In this document: one piece after another, positions 23,701-35,259 of the stretch
How positions within the stretch are numbered: position 1 is the first letter of the stretch
Layout: the number at the start of each line of letters is the position of its first letter
NCBI GenBank assembly: GCA_019055375.1
Contig: JAHQIW010001925.1
Location: 41,321 to 105,320 of the forward strand
DNA: 64,000 nucleotides
Reading direction: 5' to 3'
From: Parelaphostrongylus tenuis
Lineage: Eukaryota; Nematoda; Chromadorea; Rhabditida; Metastrongylidae
The notes under the pieces: generated by a model
Told to the model about the DNA's origin: nothing
What the model saw: only the letters and a program-made list of their open reading frames with translations
The model's database searches: none
Made by a program: the position numbers and the translations under genes

Positions 23701-24170
23701 ACGTATCAGCTCGAGTGTCTGCGGATTCAAGCGTCTCTTCGTGACCTTAGGACTCTCGGCTTTCATAGCGCTAACGCGAAGACATTTAACGAGTCGATCG
23801 TATTCTTCGTCGATGTTGTCGACAACGGTGTCTTCCCAAGAGCCGACTAATGATTTGAATACATCCTAGTTTATGGCAGTTCTGGGACTTCGTTGTTTGA
23901 ATTTAGCGGCTTTCTCTCCTCTCCTCAAAAATCGGAATGTTGCGCGAAGGAGGCGATGGTCTGATTCCGTGTAGAATTTAGGAACAACAGCGACGTCGAT
24001 CAGGCAAAACCTTCAATTTACTATGATGTGATCTATTTCGTTATAGTGCTCTCCATTGGGAGACTCCCACGTCCATCGCTGAGAAGGAGGCTTTTGGAAT
24101 TGCGAGTTACCATGGGTGGTTTGGGTCGTCATGATAAACTCAGATAGCCTCTCACCCTGTTCATTCCATT

Positions 24171-24656
24171 CTAGTCCGTGGGTCCCTTTGTGAAGTTCTC
24201 AGACGTTCTTCTAGGTCCAGTTTTTGCGTTAAAATCTCCGACAATGACCTTGAAGAATGTATGATTTTCTCTGCAGAATTTTTCGAGGTCCATATAGAAG
24301 GCTTCGACTTTGCCTTCGTCATAGCTTGATGTTGGTGCGTTAGCAACGAAGATGGTCAAAGCTGGCATAGAACCACATCGTTTCAACCGTAATCGTCCGA
24401 TACGGGTTGTTAGTTGTTCGAACGAATCACACGTCAAGTTCGATTTGACGAGGACGCCAACGCCTCCGATACCTCTGCGATCGCATGTACCAACGAACAG
24501 TTCTTCCCTGGTGTCATAAACAGTGTGAAAAGGATGGCGCCTTCTCGTCTCAGCCGACCCAATGACGTCATACCTTATTCTTCTTGCTTGAATCAATAGA
24601 TCTTCTACAGCGGATTCGTGAGCAAGGATTCTTGCGTTGTAGGTACAGATCGTCAT
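24171..24656 (-). pseudogene. RTE apurinic-endonuclease-like domain
   Basis: It starts MTICTYNARIL. It shows APE landmarks in order: TYNAR (metal site), SAETRR, GIGGVGVLVK, IFVANAPTSSYDE and VIVGDFNAKTG. These endonucleases make the first target nick for target-primed reverse transcription. The frame is open for 161 codons and then shifts; the distal histidine motif lies in the degraded sequence around 24000-24100. Confidence 0.85.
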
Positions 24657-25164
24657 TTTAGTCCGTTTCGATCTTGGCAGCCTAGTTCGGCCCTGAGATT
24701 TTAGCAGCCTCTCCGTACTCGTCCTACCTGGCGCTGCCGTACCAGGGGCTCTTTCGGGGTCAGGGGAATGAGGCCCATATTTGTTGCAGTTTTTGGCATT
24801 TTTATACCCAACGGATAGCTTGCCAGGCTCTAAACGTGGGGGCTGGGTACTTACGAGTAGCTTGCCAGTCTCTCTCGGAAGTGCGGGAGGAGCTTATTTG
24901 TTGGAGGCGACTCCTAACCGCCTCCCATGTACTTCCCAGCTGCTTGATTGCAGGCTTTTGGCCGACTTGACTCGTGGAAATAGAGTTTTTGTCAAGTCGG
25001 CGCTGCAGAAGCAGGGAGCTTATCTCCTGAATCCACCTGCGTCTCTGGGATGCACACAGTCGCTTTTGGTTCGCGCTTATTCCCCTATCCACCACCTGGG
25101 GACACGCCACGTGCCCTCGCGACTAACCGGGAGGGATCCCTCAAAAAGGGAGGTCCGTGGCTAT

Positions 25165-25171
25165 ATGTGCG

Positions 25172-25221
<50 letters not shown>

Positions 25222-25225
25222 AAGT
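25165..25225. repeat. TA microsatellite
   Basis: TATATG/TATATA repeats lie immediately beyond the 5' end of the RTE element. Confidence 0.85.
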
Positions 25226-25404
25226 AAATATATATTTGTAGTACAGGTTACATTTCTTTTTTGTCGAGGTTAAATCAGGATATTAATCCCTGTCCAACCT
25301 CGCTGCATTTGTCGAAACTTTTATACTGAGATGACGGCTGTGAAGTTTAATTACTGAAGTTTGAAGTTTATTTAGGGACTACCTCAAATTCATATAATTA
25401 TTTC

Positions 25405-25496
25405 TTCTTAAGCGGGCACGAGGTGTTAGATCCAAGCTTTATTCACACAATCAAACAGATAACGTTTCGGCAGGTCGCGTTCGTCAGAACTTAATT
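25405..25496 (-). mobile_element. Penelope-like terminal-repeat fragment
   Basis: On the minus strand it reads CTGACGA, ACGCGACCTGCC, GAAACGTTATCTGTTTGATT, then a stretch ending AACACCTCGTGCCCGCTTAA. It matches the 3' end of the element at 45845-45945. It is a hammerhead-bearing terminal piece without coding sequence. Confidence 0.7.
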
Positions 25497-25790
25497 TTGT
25501 ATATAAAATGTGTATACACGTCTAAGTCCATTCTTGAGAGTTGACACTTGTGTTAGCTCAGAGTGACAAACGCGCGTGAAATACGACGCGACAGCTCCAG
25601 TACAGGGGACGAGGGAGGACGTAGTTTTGAACGTAGTCCGTGGAGGGTGTCGTTGGAACACTGGGTCGGCCCGTAAACCGTAGAGCTCCGTATGATCGTT
25701 CCCATATCAGTTTGATTGGATTTGACGGGGAACAGCTGGAATTGGTCATGGAATTGAATAAAGAACACGGATTATACTAATCGTCTCTAC
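25497..25790 (+). repeat. Dispersed ~300-bp repeat, copy 1
   Basis: It matches 43195-43507 in the same orientation (shared AACGCGCGTGAAATACGACG, GAACGTAGTCCGTGGAGGG and GAACACGGATTATACTAAT). Both copies touch Penelope-like fragments. Its end abuts the start of duplication copy 2. It could be part of a Penelope 5' region or a separate small element. Confidence 0.6.
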
Positions 25791-26060
25791 AGGTACTGTA
25801 AGAAAAAGTTTTCAGAAATATCATGCTATTTTCAAGTAAATATTAAAACTGAATACTACTATATGATTCAACAATTTGCGTGAATATCTTTCGACAGCAA
25901 AGGCCATCTATGGCCGAAGTATTGCTAAACGTCCGCCTAGTCATTGCTATTATAAATGGGGTCCTGCAAAACCATCACTTTGTCGAAAAGAAGGAAAACG
26001 AAATTTGAATTCTCACATTTCACTACCAGCCGTATTCCATCGACTGAAAAAATGGTCGTT

Positions 26061-26071
26061 ACACAATATCT
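26061..26071. repeat. Target-site duplication of RTE copy, left (acacaatatct)
   Basis: It is repeated at 28394-28404. The empty site in copy 1 reads ACGCAATATCTTGTGC near 11772-11787. Confidence 0.8.
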
Positions 26072-27275
26072 CAATACGACCCAAACCATCCATGGTAAAT
26101 CGCAATTCCAAAAGCCTCTTTCTCAGCGATGGACGTGGGAATCTCCCAATGGGGAGTACCATAACGAAAAAGATCACATCATAGTAAATCGAAGGTTTTG
26201 CCTGACCGACGTCGCTGTTGTTCCTAAGTTCTACACGGGATCAGACCATCGCCTCCTTCGCGTAACATTCCGATTTTCGATGAGAGGAGAGAAAGCCGCT
26301 AAATTCAAACAACGAAGTCCCAGAACTACCATAAACCGGGATGCATTCAAATCATTAGTCGGCTCTTGGGAAGACACCGTTGTCGACAACATCGACGAAG
26401 AATATGATCGACTCGTTAAATATCTTCGCGTTAGCGCTATGAAAGCCGAGAGTCCTAAGGTCACGAAGAGACGCTTGAATCCGCAGACACTCGAGCTGAT
26501 ACGTCAACGTGGAATCGCACGAGCTATAAGCAACCGAATCTTAACGTCCGAACTTGCGAAACGATGCAGAGAAGCGATAAAAGAAGACCTTAAAGAGAGA
26601 AGAGCAGCAGTTACGGCAGAAGCTGCAGAAGCTGGGAAGAGCATTCGCAAAGCCCAGCGAGGCTTCGCCAACTATAAGACCAAGATGATTGCACTCCGAT
26701 ACCCTGACGGGACACTTACAGCTTCGAGAAGGGCTATGAAGAAAATCATCCACCAATACTACTCGGATCTCTTCGCTAGCCATGTCCTCTTACCGTCATA
26801 CAAATCAAAAGAGGACGAATATGTCGTCCCACCGGTCCTCCCTTCCGGAATCCGACATGCTATATCGTCGGTGAAAAACAGAACAACACCCGGTCCAGAC
26901 AGGATCAGACCAGAACACCTGAAGAACCTGCCGCCAGTTCTCATCAACACCCTGGCTCGGCTCTTCACTCGCTACCTGTCAGAACGCAAGGTCCCTATTC
27001 AATGGAAAACCAGCAAGACCGTATTGTTGTTCAAAAAGGGAGACCTTCACGACACAGGCAATTATCGCCCAATCTGCTTGCTGTCCGTTGTCTATAAACT
27101 CTTTACTCGAGTCATCCTAAACAGGATTGACAGAACACTGGACGAAGGACAGCCATGCGAACAAGCAGTGTTCCGAAAAAGATTTAGTACCATGGACCAC
27201 ATCCACACGATTACAAGACTCATTGAAGTTTCACGAGAGTACAAACAACCACTCTGCTCACTTTTATCGATCTGA
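26072..27275 (+). pseudogene. RTE linker and N-terminal RT, open segment
   Basis: It is an uninterrupted frame of about 400 codons within the truncated RTE copy. It holds the linker after the endonuclease, a Lys/Ala-rich helix (KRCREAIKEDLKERRAAV) and RT motifs up to the AVFRKRFSTMDHIHTITRLI block (a Gly/Arg change from the usual FRKGFST). It reads upstream into host DNA without a stop, which is accidental. Confidence 0.8.
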
Positions 27276-27361
27276 AGAAAGCCTTTGATTCAGTGGAAAC
27301 AGAAGCGGTTATAGAGGCTCTGGATAACCAGGGCGTCCCTACTCGTACATAATGATCCTTC

Positions 27362-27952
27362 GTGAGCTTTATAAAGATTTTCACGACCAAAATATCTCCA
27401 TTCTACAACAATATCATCATTGACGTAAGAAGAGGTGTTCGACAAGGCGATACAATTTCGCCAAAACTATTCACTGCCACCCTACAAAACGTCATGCGAA
27501 CATTAGAATGGGACGAAATGGGAGTGAAAATTGACGGTCGACAATTAAACCATCTTCGCTTTGCTGACGATATCGTTCTCATAACACCAAACATCAGCCA
27601 AGCGGAACGAATGTTGACCGATTTCGATAACGCCTGTGGAAAGATTGGTCTTCAACTGAATCTAACGAAAACAATGTTCATGAGGAACGGATGGGTTTCT
27701 AATGCCCCATTTACGCTCAACGGAACGACAATCTCCGAATGCTCCAGTTACGTCTATTTAGGTCGTGAAATCAACATGATGAACGACCTAGCACCAGAGT
27801 TGAGCAGGAGGAAACGAGCGGCTTGGGGAACGTTTAAGAGCATTGAAGATGTAGTGAAGAGGACAAAGAACATCCGACTCCGTCGCCCACCTTTTCGACT
27901 CGACAATTATCCCTGCCCTGACGTATGCAGCAGAAACCTGGTCGCTACGTAA
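27362..27952 (+). pseudogene. RTE RT palm segment with FADD
   Basis: It covers TTKISPFYNNIIIDVRRGV to VEDVVKRTKNIRL. It has catalytic FADD at about 27560 and the downstream GLQLNLTKTMFMRNGW and YVYLGREINMMNDL motifs. It is separated from the upstream RT by a frameshift near 27280-27360. Confidence 0.8.
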
Positions 27953-28393
27953 GCAGGATGAAAGAACACTTGCCGTTATCGAACGCGCAGTCGAAAGGTC
28001 GATGCTAGGAGTATCCCGTATCTTCGCAAATGAGAGAAAGGATCCGAAGTTCCGACCTACGTCAATGATCGAAAATCAGAGACGCCGTTCTACACGCCAG
28101 GATATCGAAAATAAGGTGGGCCGGACACGTGATGCGCTTCAACGACAACCGATGGACGAGAGCCGTTACCGACTGGATTCCTCGGGACGTCAAGCGCTCT
28201 AAAGGAAGACCACTGACCCGTTGGTCCGATTTCTTCACGAAAGCGATAGAAGAAAGATATGATGCTCAGCGAATCGCTAGAGCGAGGAGGACCCACTGGG
28301 CTACTCTTGCACGCGATAGGGAAAAATGGAAGTGTTGCTGGTACCCGCTCGAGTCACTCGACGATCAACGGGACGACAGGTGATACAGGTGAT

Positions 28394-28404
28394 ACACAAT
28401 ATCT
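28394..28404. repeat. Target-site duplication of RTE copy, right (acacaatatct)
   Basis: It is an exact match to 26061-26071, after which collinearity with duplication copy 1 resumes. Confidence 0.8.
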
Positions 28405-28464
28405 TGTGCTAAATCTATAATTTAGGTCTCTCCATCCCTGCTGTAAAAGTAAGGTTCAGTGTGG

Positions 28465-28525
28465 CGCGTGAGCCACTGATGAAGCGAGTGACACCCCCTA
28501 AACGTACGTATGACTCTAACGTACC
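28465..28525 (+). ncRNA. Hammerhead-ribozyme-like motif (family 2), degenerate
   Basis: CTGATGA at 28476 is followed by AGCGAGTGACACCCCC, then TAAACGTACGTATGACTC. It is the counterpart of 11850-11915 in the duplication. The GAAA box is altered at its G and stem II is partly lost. Confidence 0.4.
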
Positions 28526-31500
28526 AATCTGGAAAAGGCTCTAAACATTCTCAGAGTGTATATAGAATGATGAAAGCTTTACGGAATATAGAATGTCAAG
28601 CAGCCCTCATTAACTAAAACCTTTCCAAGAATTTTTGTTGAGCCGTTTTGATACTCCCCTCAAACGGAATATACTGGTGGATCTTTGCGGAAAGCATCAG
28701 CACTTATTTGAATGGTAAAATAGCTTACTTTAGGATAGGGTAAGAAACGTTCCGAAGATTCGGAAAAACAGCATGTGACATACTCTTCAAGTTGCCATAC
28801 AAATACGTCAACGTGTATATGTAGTTGTTCGTAAGCGGTAGAACGAATTATATGCAAAAAGAGTCGTTTTCTCTCTGAACTTACCGTCACTGAATGAGCA
28901 AGGAACGTGACTATGATTTGTGTGCATAAAAATGTGCAAAAAGATTCTGACAGCTAGAGAAGTGTTCATTCATGAAACTCGAATGCTTATTATGATTGTA
29001 AGTAAAGATGGCTGAACAGTAATTCCAATAAATGTCTGGTCGCAATTCATTTCCCATAGCAGGTGCTATATTTTGATAGTCTATTATAAAGCTTACATGA
29101 CTTTTCGAGGGTTTTCTCGAAAAAGTGGCATAAACTGATTGTAGTAATTAAATTATCCATTCATATAGATAAAGCAAGACAATGGAGTGGTAATTAACTA
29201 CTTATTCAACAGTACCGTATTTAAGCGCATTGAATCAACGCATTCGTTAGCCGTCGGGAACTTGCGCATCCTCCTATGAGGAGACTGTCACTGAAGATCA
29301 CTCATTATCACGAAGTGTTGATTTGATAGTGGAGTAAAACAAAAAGCCTAGGACTAAGTAAATTTCTAAGCATCTGTCATCCAGTGCTAATGAGTGAACG
29401 CATGCTGATGCTATAAAATCACTTTTGATGACTTACTGGTGTGCCTAGTCAATGCTTTCATTCTTCCTGATGAGGCTGACAATAATTGTCGACCCTGGAT
29501 GGATAGACTGCTTAGTGTGCGATCATTTCAACGATCCAGTGCGCATTGCACGCTGTTTCTAAGCTCTGCATGCTTCCTCATAACCATTTCATCGTAATGC
29601 GCATTGATTTCAATACGTAATAGCTGTATGCTCTAGACCGTTTGTCCTAAATTCAATGTACTCTTCAATGACACCGCGCTTCCTTGCCATGTGGTCCTCG
29701 AGGGTGGCCTACGCGAAAATGGCCGCGGTCATGAAAGAGTTATGCTGGTAGGCATATCAAGAACAAAGAATGGGATGTTTGAGCTCATTATCACAAATAA
29801 ATATCGACTGTGATAAGTGATATTTCTTGCGTACCTAGATATTTTATAAGTACTCTGTCTCTTACTCGAAAGCTATTTATTCAACGTGAGATAACAATGA
29901 AATATTAGTAGTAATCGAATTTTTCGACTGACAATTCGGGATTTGATCGATAACTTCTCGATGCTATGGAAGAATACACGGCGACTCTTGAGCTTTCGAT
30001 CGATGCTATTGAAAAATGGTTGCAATAATATGTTTACTACTATAAACTGACATTATTAGCACTACGACTCACAACTCTGTTTTGCTTTGCCTTCGTCCTG
30101 CTAAGTTTAGAGAACACATTGCAGAAGCAAGCAAGTGCACCTTTCTATTGAAAGTTGTGATCGCCAAACTGAGAAAGGTGAGATCTAAGCAAATTCGCAT
30201 TCCGACAGAAAATTATCATTCTCTCTAATGACTTTACTCTTTAGTGTTATTAGAGCCTGAACCATGTACGATAATTCTCGCACCAAACGAGCGAACCCAG
30301 GGATTCAGAGTACCACGTACTTCTGGCAACGGTTCCACATTAGTACAAGTTTATCAGATTTCTACATATGCAGGTATTTTTTCACCTCTCATCACATTAC
30401 ATACCTACGAATGTCCAAATATTGGCATTTCTTGAATGTTTTGAACGTCGGATATGCGAGATCACAACCACACTGTTTATTTCCCCGTCACAGTTCAGAA
30501 TCACAGATTGGGACCAATTAGCTCAACCCACTCCACTTCAAACGGATTGGCGGTTTCAAAGGCTCGACGATAAGTAAGTATTCTTTTGAAGAATTTTTCT
30601 ACCGACCCGTCTCAACATTTTACTGTGCGGATCCTAGAACTCCTGGTACTCGATTCATCCCTTTGCATGCATCCTCCGCAAAAGTACTTCATCATTTCCT
30701 GTGTTACTCCATCTTCTCCTTGACAAATTTTTGTACTTCATGAGTGACATAAAATGCTGGCCAGCGAATTTCCTCGCATCGGAAAAACGCGGGCCGAATC
30801 GCCTCGTAGGCGGATCGTTGATTGATTGCACGAGAGTTGCGCGAGGAGGTCGAATTAACAACTTGCTTCCTGATAACCTGCATCACTAACACTCCAACCA
30901 CCCGCCCTCGTACTGCAAGGTGAACTGCTGGATTCAAAGTGACGCTCCAAGGAACTGGCGTGAGGATTTTTATACTTGGCCCTTTCAAAGATCTTTTGTT
31001 CCTCAACTGATCCATATAATTTGCTAAATGCTGATTTCTCTTTTCCATAGTTTTCTGCGTTCACATCCTCTTCGGTTCCTTTAACTTCTTTCTCCCGTCG
31101 GCTTTCTTATTGGTGTTTCTCTGTCCCTGCTTTCTAAGCTTGCTTGTCACTCATCCTCGCTCTTTTTACCATTTAGAAATCACGTTATTGTCCAAGTTAT
31201 TTCCCTCAATTCGGTCTTCTTCTCAGAGCGTGATGTGATTATATGACGACATGCGAACTTCACCGATCACGATCACTTCAGATGTGCATATCAACTTGAC
31301 ATAAAGAAGACTTGATATCTTCACAGTCGGTTCAAGTCCACCTGTAAAAGGGTTTGATACAATCTGAATCGAAGACTACACCATATCGCCAGCCGTTCTC
31401 TTGTTCTTTCTGTACTCAAAAATTTGAACGGGAATATTATAAATTCCGATCACGTAATGCACTGAGACCCGCCATTTCATCGTTCGACTCTTTTTCTCAC

Positions 31501-31809
31501 ACAAATCTGCCACGCAATTTCTGGATTTTCTGACTGAGTTTGGCTGCTATTTAAGAAATTATTCTTTACCACGAATGTCGCTGAATGCTCGTCGTGCGGA
31601 TTCTTCCTGCAGTATTGAGGAGTGTAGAAATGCTCATCGTCAATGCTTATTTTGATGCTGAGTACATCCAACAACATTTGAAAATGTCTCCATGCGTTGA
31701 AAAATCTTGTCGGATAGTATCATAATTCAATCTAAGGAGTTTCTATCGTGGAATTGCTCTAATTTCCTATCAAACAAACTCAACAACTAGCACTGTTCCA
31801 AAGTGCTTG

Positions 31810-31882
31810 CGCTCCCGGGTGGGCTCGAACCACCAGCCTTTCGGTTAACAGCCGAACGCGCTGCCTATTGCGCCACGGAAGC
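31810..31882 (-). tRNA. tRNA-Asn(GTT)
   Basis: It is 73 nt with a full cloverleaf. The acceptor is GCTTCCG/CGGGAGC with one G:U, and the D stem is GCGC/GCGC. The anticodon arm is TTCGG-CTGTTAA-CCGAA, giving GTT. The T arm is GGTGG-TTCGAGC-CCACC, and the discriminator is G. Boxes A and B are intact. It lies in duplication copy 2; the sister at 18086-18158 is decayed. Confidence 0.9.
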
Positions 31883-33211
31883 ACAGCTGTTACGTATGTG
31901 CTGTAAACTCATGAGTGATTGAAACGTTTGAACAAGGGATGAAGTCCAACATTAACACTTATTCCAGTGCTAAAGCTCTCCTTGGTGTTCATCACAAGCG
32001 GCTAATTTCCTGTGTGAAACGAGATGAGAACCTCTGAAAAGTTGATTATTGATTTCCCAATGCCCGAGTGATGGGAAGTGCGATTGTTCTCTCTAAATAC
32101 AACTAATATTAACAAATTGACAGTGCTGTGCTTCCATAGACGCCACTTGTTCCGGCGGTTTTTTTTGGTGCATATAAATCAATCCTGGAGTTTTTGCTTA
32201 AATCAGTAATTGACGGTGTGGAGATGCTATGGTGTGTGTGGCCCGTAAAGAAATGTCTTCTTGGTACTCTTCCGCTTAAATGTTTGAAAAATATATTTTC
32301 TCCATCTTCATATTGTTTTTTTTTGGTTACGAGGTTTGCTAGAAATCATAAGTGCAACTCTTTGAGGAGATCTTTTTTTTGCACCAACTGGGATTTCATA
32401 TCTCTTTACAGAAGCTATCATTTGACTACAAGAGCCACAAAAAAGCATTTGTGCGCACAAAAGCGAGCCATTGCAAAGGAATGTAGCTCCTATAGATACC
32501 ACACTTTTTCAGTGGATGTGAAATTCTTGTAAAGCAGCTATGAGGTGATGTTTTGCCAATCGTTTTGCAGAGCACTGGTGCGTAGTGTGTACATAAACAT
32601 GTCATATATATATATGTCTTGGGCGTATAAATAAGCAAATGAGCAAATGCATAAAAACTTATGTTAAGAAAATTGAAAAGAATTATGCGAATTGTATGGT
32701 CTGAATGCAAATATCCTTTACGTACAAACTTCAGTGCTTTGGATGGAAACTTCTCCTTACTTTTATTATAGCTGCTTAAAAATAAGTTTTGAAATTTGAA
32801 ACCCTTTTCCGATTAACTTATTATAATCAAAAGATTTGGCTGTAACTGTGAAGTTTGTAGAAGCTTTTTTCTTCGCATACAAGAGTTATCTTCGTGTCAA
32901 AAAATACTATAGTGAAGAGATAATCATAGAGCATATATAGGATGAGGTGAAAGCTGGGTTTTTCCGAAATCGCGAGGACAAAGCGAGTTGATTTAAGTAA
33001 ATCGTAATCAAAGGGATGAAAACAGACGAAGTCCCCGCTGCTTTGCTGCCTAAACGCTTTAAAGAGTAACGAAATCCGTAAAACGTTGCATAACATGCAT
33101 ATCTGTTCACTTGGTTTTACTTACACAGATACTTTATAGCTTGTTTTCCTTTATCTCAATATTTCACATTTTTTTGATCTTTATATTTGATCTTATATTT
33201 TGTATCTATGT

Positions 33212-33475
33212 ATATGGCCCATGCACTCGACTTCATCAAGCATCGCCTGAAGTGACTGTGTGCATATCCAGTCTTCACAGTCACCAGCCGTGATCTACCG
33301 ACATATCAAGTCAGTGCTGCTATCTTCTCAGACAAGTCTGCTACTAATTTACCAACTCTTCGAATCTTGGAGGATGAAGAGCTTAGTAGAGTTGGCACAA
33401 AATCTAATCATTGATCATATATGTGCCACAGAGTGCCTCTATCTTCTGCGCCACACGCGCCTTTTAAGACACATA
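33212..33475 (-). repeat. SINE-like repeat (family 1)
   Basis: It shares CATGCACTCGACTTCA, GTCAGTGCTGCTATCTTCTC and AGACAAGTCTG with 42165-42462. The tRNA-like head (GGCGCGTGTGGCGCAGAAGA) is at the right end on the minus strand. It begins a few bases beyond the end of duplication copy 2. Confidence 0.6.
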
Positions 33476-33479
33476 CACC

Positions 33480-34380
33480 TTTAACATTTACATACATGGA
33501 GAAATATGCTTACACTACACGTGAGTTGCAAAATAAATTGTAGAAGATCACGTATGGTTGTGGTAGTGAAATTTGATGGCATTATGAAATGATTTATTTT
33601 TGTGGCCGAAACGTTTATTTTAAATCTTGTAAACACTCACTAGCTTGTTAAATGTAGATTTAGAATCCTAACTGGCCCTAAAAGACTGTCCTTTCTATAA
33701 TTTGTCACTTGATTATTTGTCACAAGCCTCGTTATCAGAGGGAACCAAATAGACTCTTTGGAAGCTTGTGCTTGAGGCTAATTAACTGAGACTTTGTCCA
33801 CCAAAACTGATAATCGAAAACATGTGTTTTTGCTCACCACTCAGTTCTCTTAGAAAACTATGGCATCTTTGTAGACGAGATTCGTTGTCACTGTGTAAAT
33901 GTGTTCAACTGTTGTATGGGTATAATTGTAATAAAGCCAGGAAGCAGGTTTCTGCTACCTTTAACAAAAATTCATTTCTCGTTACATCCTGTCTGCTCAT
34001 AATGAACTTCTACACTAGTAAACACTCTGTTCGACATCATTATGCATGATAACAACTCATGTTTTAACTAGGCCTCTGGTGCTTTTCCTCAAGGCTTGCG
34101 AATATTGTGGGTTAACGAGTGATTAAACTCTAATCCTTTTGACAATTTTCTTCTGATGAGTTTATTCCCGTGAAATTTGCAAACATGAAATCTTGAGAGA
34201 AATTTCTAATTGAGACAGGGGAACCTAAATGATGCCTGCTCAATCTATATAGTATGAAGTTTCCTATTACGTTCTCATGAATTCTTATGTATACGATATA
34301 ATTGTAGCGATGAAAGTGGCAAAAGTCTTTGATGTTCAGAAAAGTAGTGGCAACGCTGCATCCCTTACGACACATGTTCA
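33480..34380. other. No gene seen upstream of the BTB exon
   Basis: AT-rich; several short open frames but no recognised exon. It may hold upstream exons or introns of the BTB-containing gene. Confidence 0.3.
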
Positions 34381-34381
34381 G

Positions 34382-34544
34382 GTCCTTCCACAACTTCGTA
34401 ATCGTATTTCGTGACGGTCAGATGTTCACATCTAGAGAAGCGCTGCACTTTTCTTCTTCATTTTTTCGTGAATTTTTCAATGGAAGTGGACGAGAGGCGG
34501 AGATAATAGAGTTTCTCGATGTGACAGTGGAAGCTGCAAGAACG
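34382..34544 (+). CDS. BTB/POZ-domain exon (partial gene)
   Basis: It is bounded by an AG acceptor (CACATGTTCAG) and a GT donor (GTTCGTTC) and ends in phase 0. It reads NFVIVFRDGQMFTSREALHF, then SSFFREFFNGSGREAE and IIEFLDVTVEAART. This follows the BTB core: a beta strand with Val/Asp, an Arg-x-Ala-Leu helix, S-x-F-F-R-x-F-F, then an acidic-hydrophobic strand. BTB domains mediate dimerisation and often recruit cullin-3. I could not place the other exons; the exons at 38252-38529 might belong to it, but this is unproven. Confidence 0.55.
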
Positions 34545-35029
34545 GTTCGTTCCCAACAAAGGCTATTTTTCATTGAAATATAATGATACTTTCAATTTAT
34601 CTGCTTATTCTGTTTACTTTCCTGAGAAGAATCGATGAAGTTCACTCTTTAGCTACTATTCTACAAAGTGTGATTATTCACTTCAATCATTGATGTTCAA
34701 TGAGTCAAAGCCATTTTTGTAAGGTAAATCATTATGTATCTCTATCACCTAACAACGAAAACAGCTCTTACTTTCATTGTCGTATGGCAGCGCTAACGGA
34801 TTTCACTCACAACGAGTGCTCCGTCGTTCGAATAGTAACATGTTCCCAGGTGGTGGATTAGCCGTTCTCAAGTGGACGAAAATGAACTTTACTCTTGTGA
34901 TGAAGCGAGAGTGTATTCTGAAAATGTCCCCCTTACCTTGGGCCCTATAGAACAGCGACTAGAATGCCTGCGACGCAAACGTGTCCAACGGTTCGATCCT
35001 GCGCTCACGACTCGTCAAGCCTTCCATTG

Positions 35030-35250
35030 AGTCGGCGTATTGGTACCAAGCAATCAAAAGATCGATGCCAACTACACAACATCAAAACTGAGAACGAAAC
35101 TCCAATGTCCCCAGCTGCGTTCAAGTTAATGATGAAAAGGCAGAAAGGCCGTTATGCACGCTCAAATATCGAAAACGGGTGGGCCCACTAAGTGATATGT
35201 TTTAGTGACAATCAGCGGACAAGACCTGTTTGCGGCTCAGTGTCATCGAA
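35030..35250 (+). pseudogene. Old RTE-like C-terminal remnant
   Basis: Near 35150-35230 the DNA reads GCACGCTCAAATATCGAAAA then CGGGTGGGCCCACTAAGTGA. This resembles the RTE segment encoding ARMSKIRWAGHVMR (28100-28170, 62140-62200). It is strongly diverged and full of frame changes. Confidence 0.35.
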
Positions 35251-35259
35251 ATGTTAGGC

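Larger units (their letters stand above)
21810..25160 (-). mobile_element. RTE-type non-LTR retrotransposon, apparently full-length but inactive
   Basis: It spans 3.35 kb, the usual RTE size. It has a GC-rich 5' region (about 24790-25160, minus strand starting CCACGGACCTCCC). An APE-type endonuclease follows (about 24656-23900), then the RT (about 23700-22350), a C-terminal region, and a 3' end GGTGATACAGGTGATA. The other copies at 26072-28393 and 61858-62435 end with the same 16 bases. Several frameshifts break the single large frame expected for RTE. Confidence 0.9.
26072..28393 (+). mobile_element. RTE-type retrotransposon, 5'-truncated
   Basis: It is 2.32 kb, starts inside the endonuclease/linker region (ACGACCCAAACCATCCATGG) and ends GGTGATACAGGTGATA. 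It is flanked by an 11-bp target-site duplication. It is about 97% like 21810-25160 by eye and opposite in orientation. RT motifs are TTPGPDRIRPEHL, NYRPICLLSVVYKLF, GVRQGDTISPKLF and LRFADDIVLI. Frames change near 27270, 27360 and 27890. Confidence 0.9.
25791..33208 (+). repeat. Segmental duplication, copy 2
   Basis: It is collinear with 11286-19532 but contains the RTE insertion 26072-28393 and has no Penelope element at 31729/31730. It carries the intact tRNA-Asn. On the minus strand at 30960-31090 an open stretch (VNAENYGKEKSAFSKLYGS) looks coding; the copy-1 counterpart is frameshifted. The ends of both copies abut other repeats: the ~300-bp repeat on the left, SINE family 1 on the right. 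Confidence 0.85.

Noticed and set aside
11286..33208. The duplication as a simple assembly artefact
   Set aside because: The copies differ by many substitutions, indels, a microsatellite length change and two different insertions with target-site duplications, so they are separate loci.
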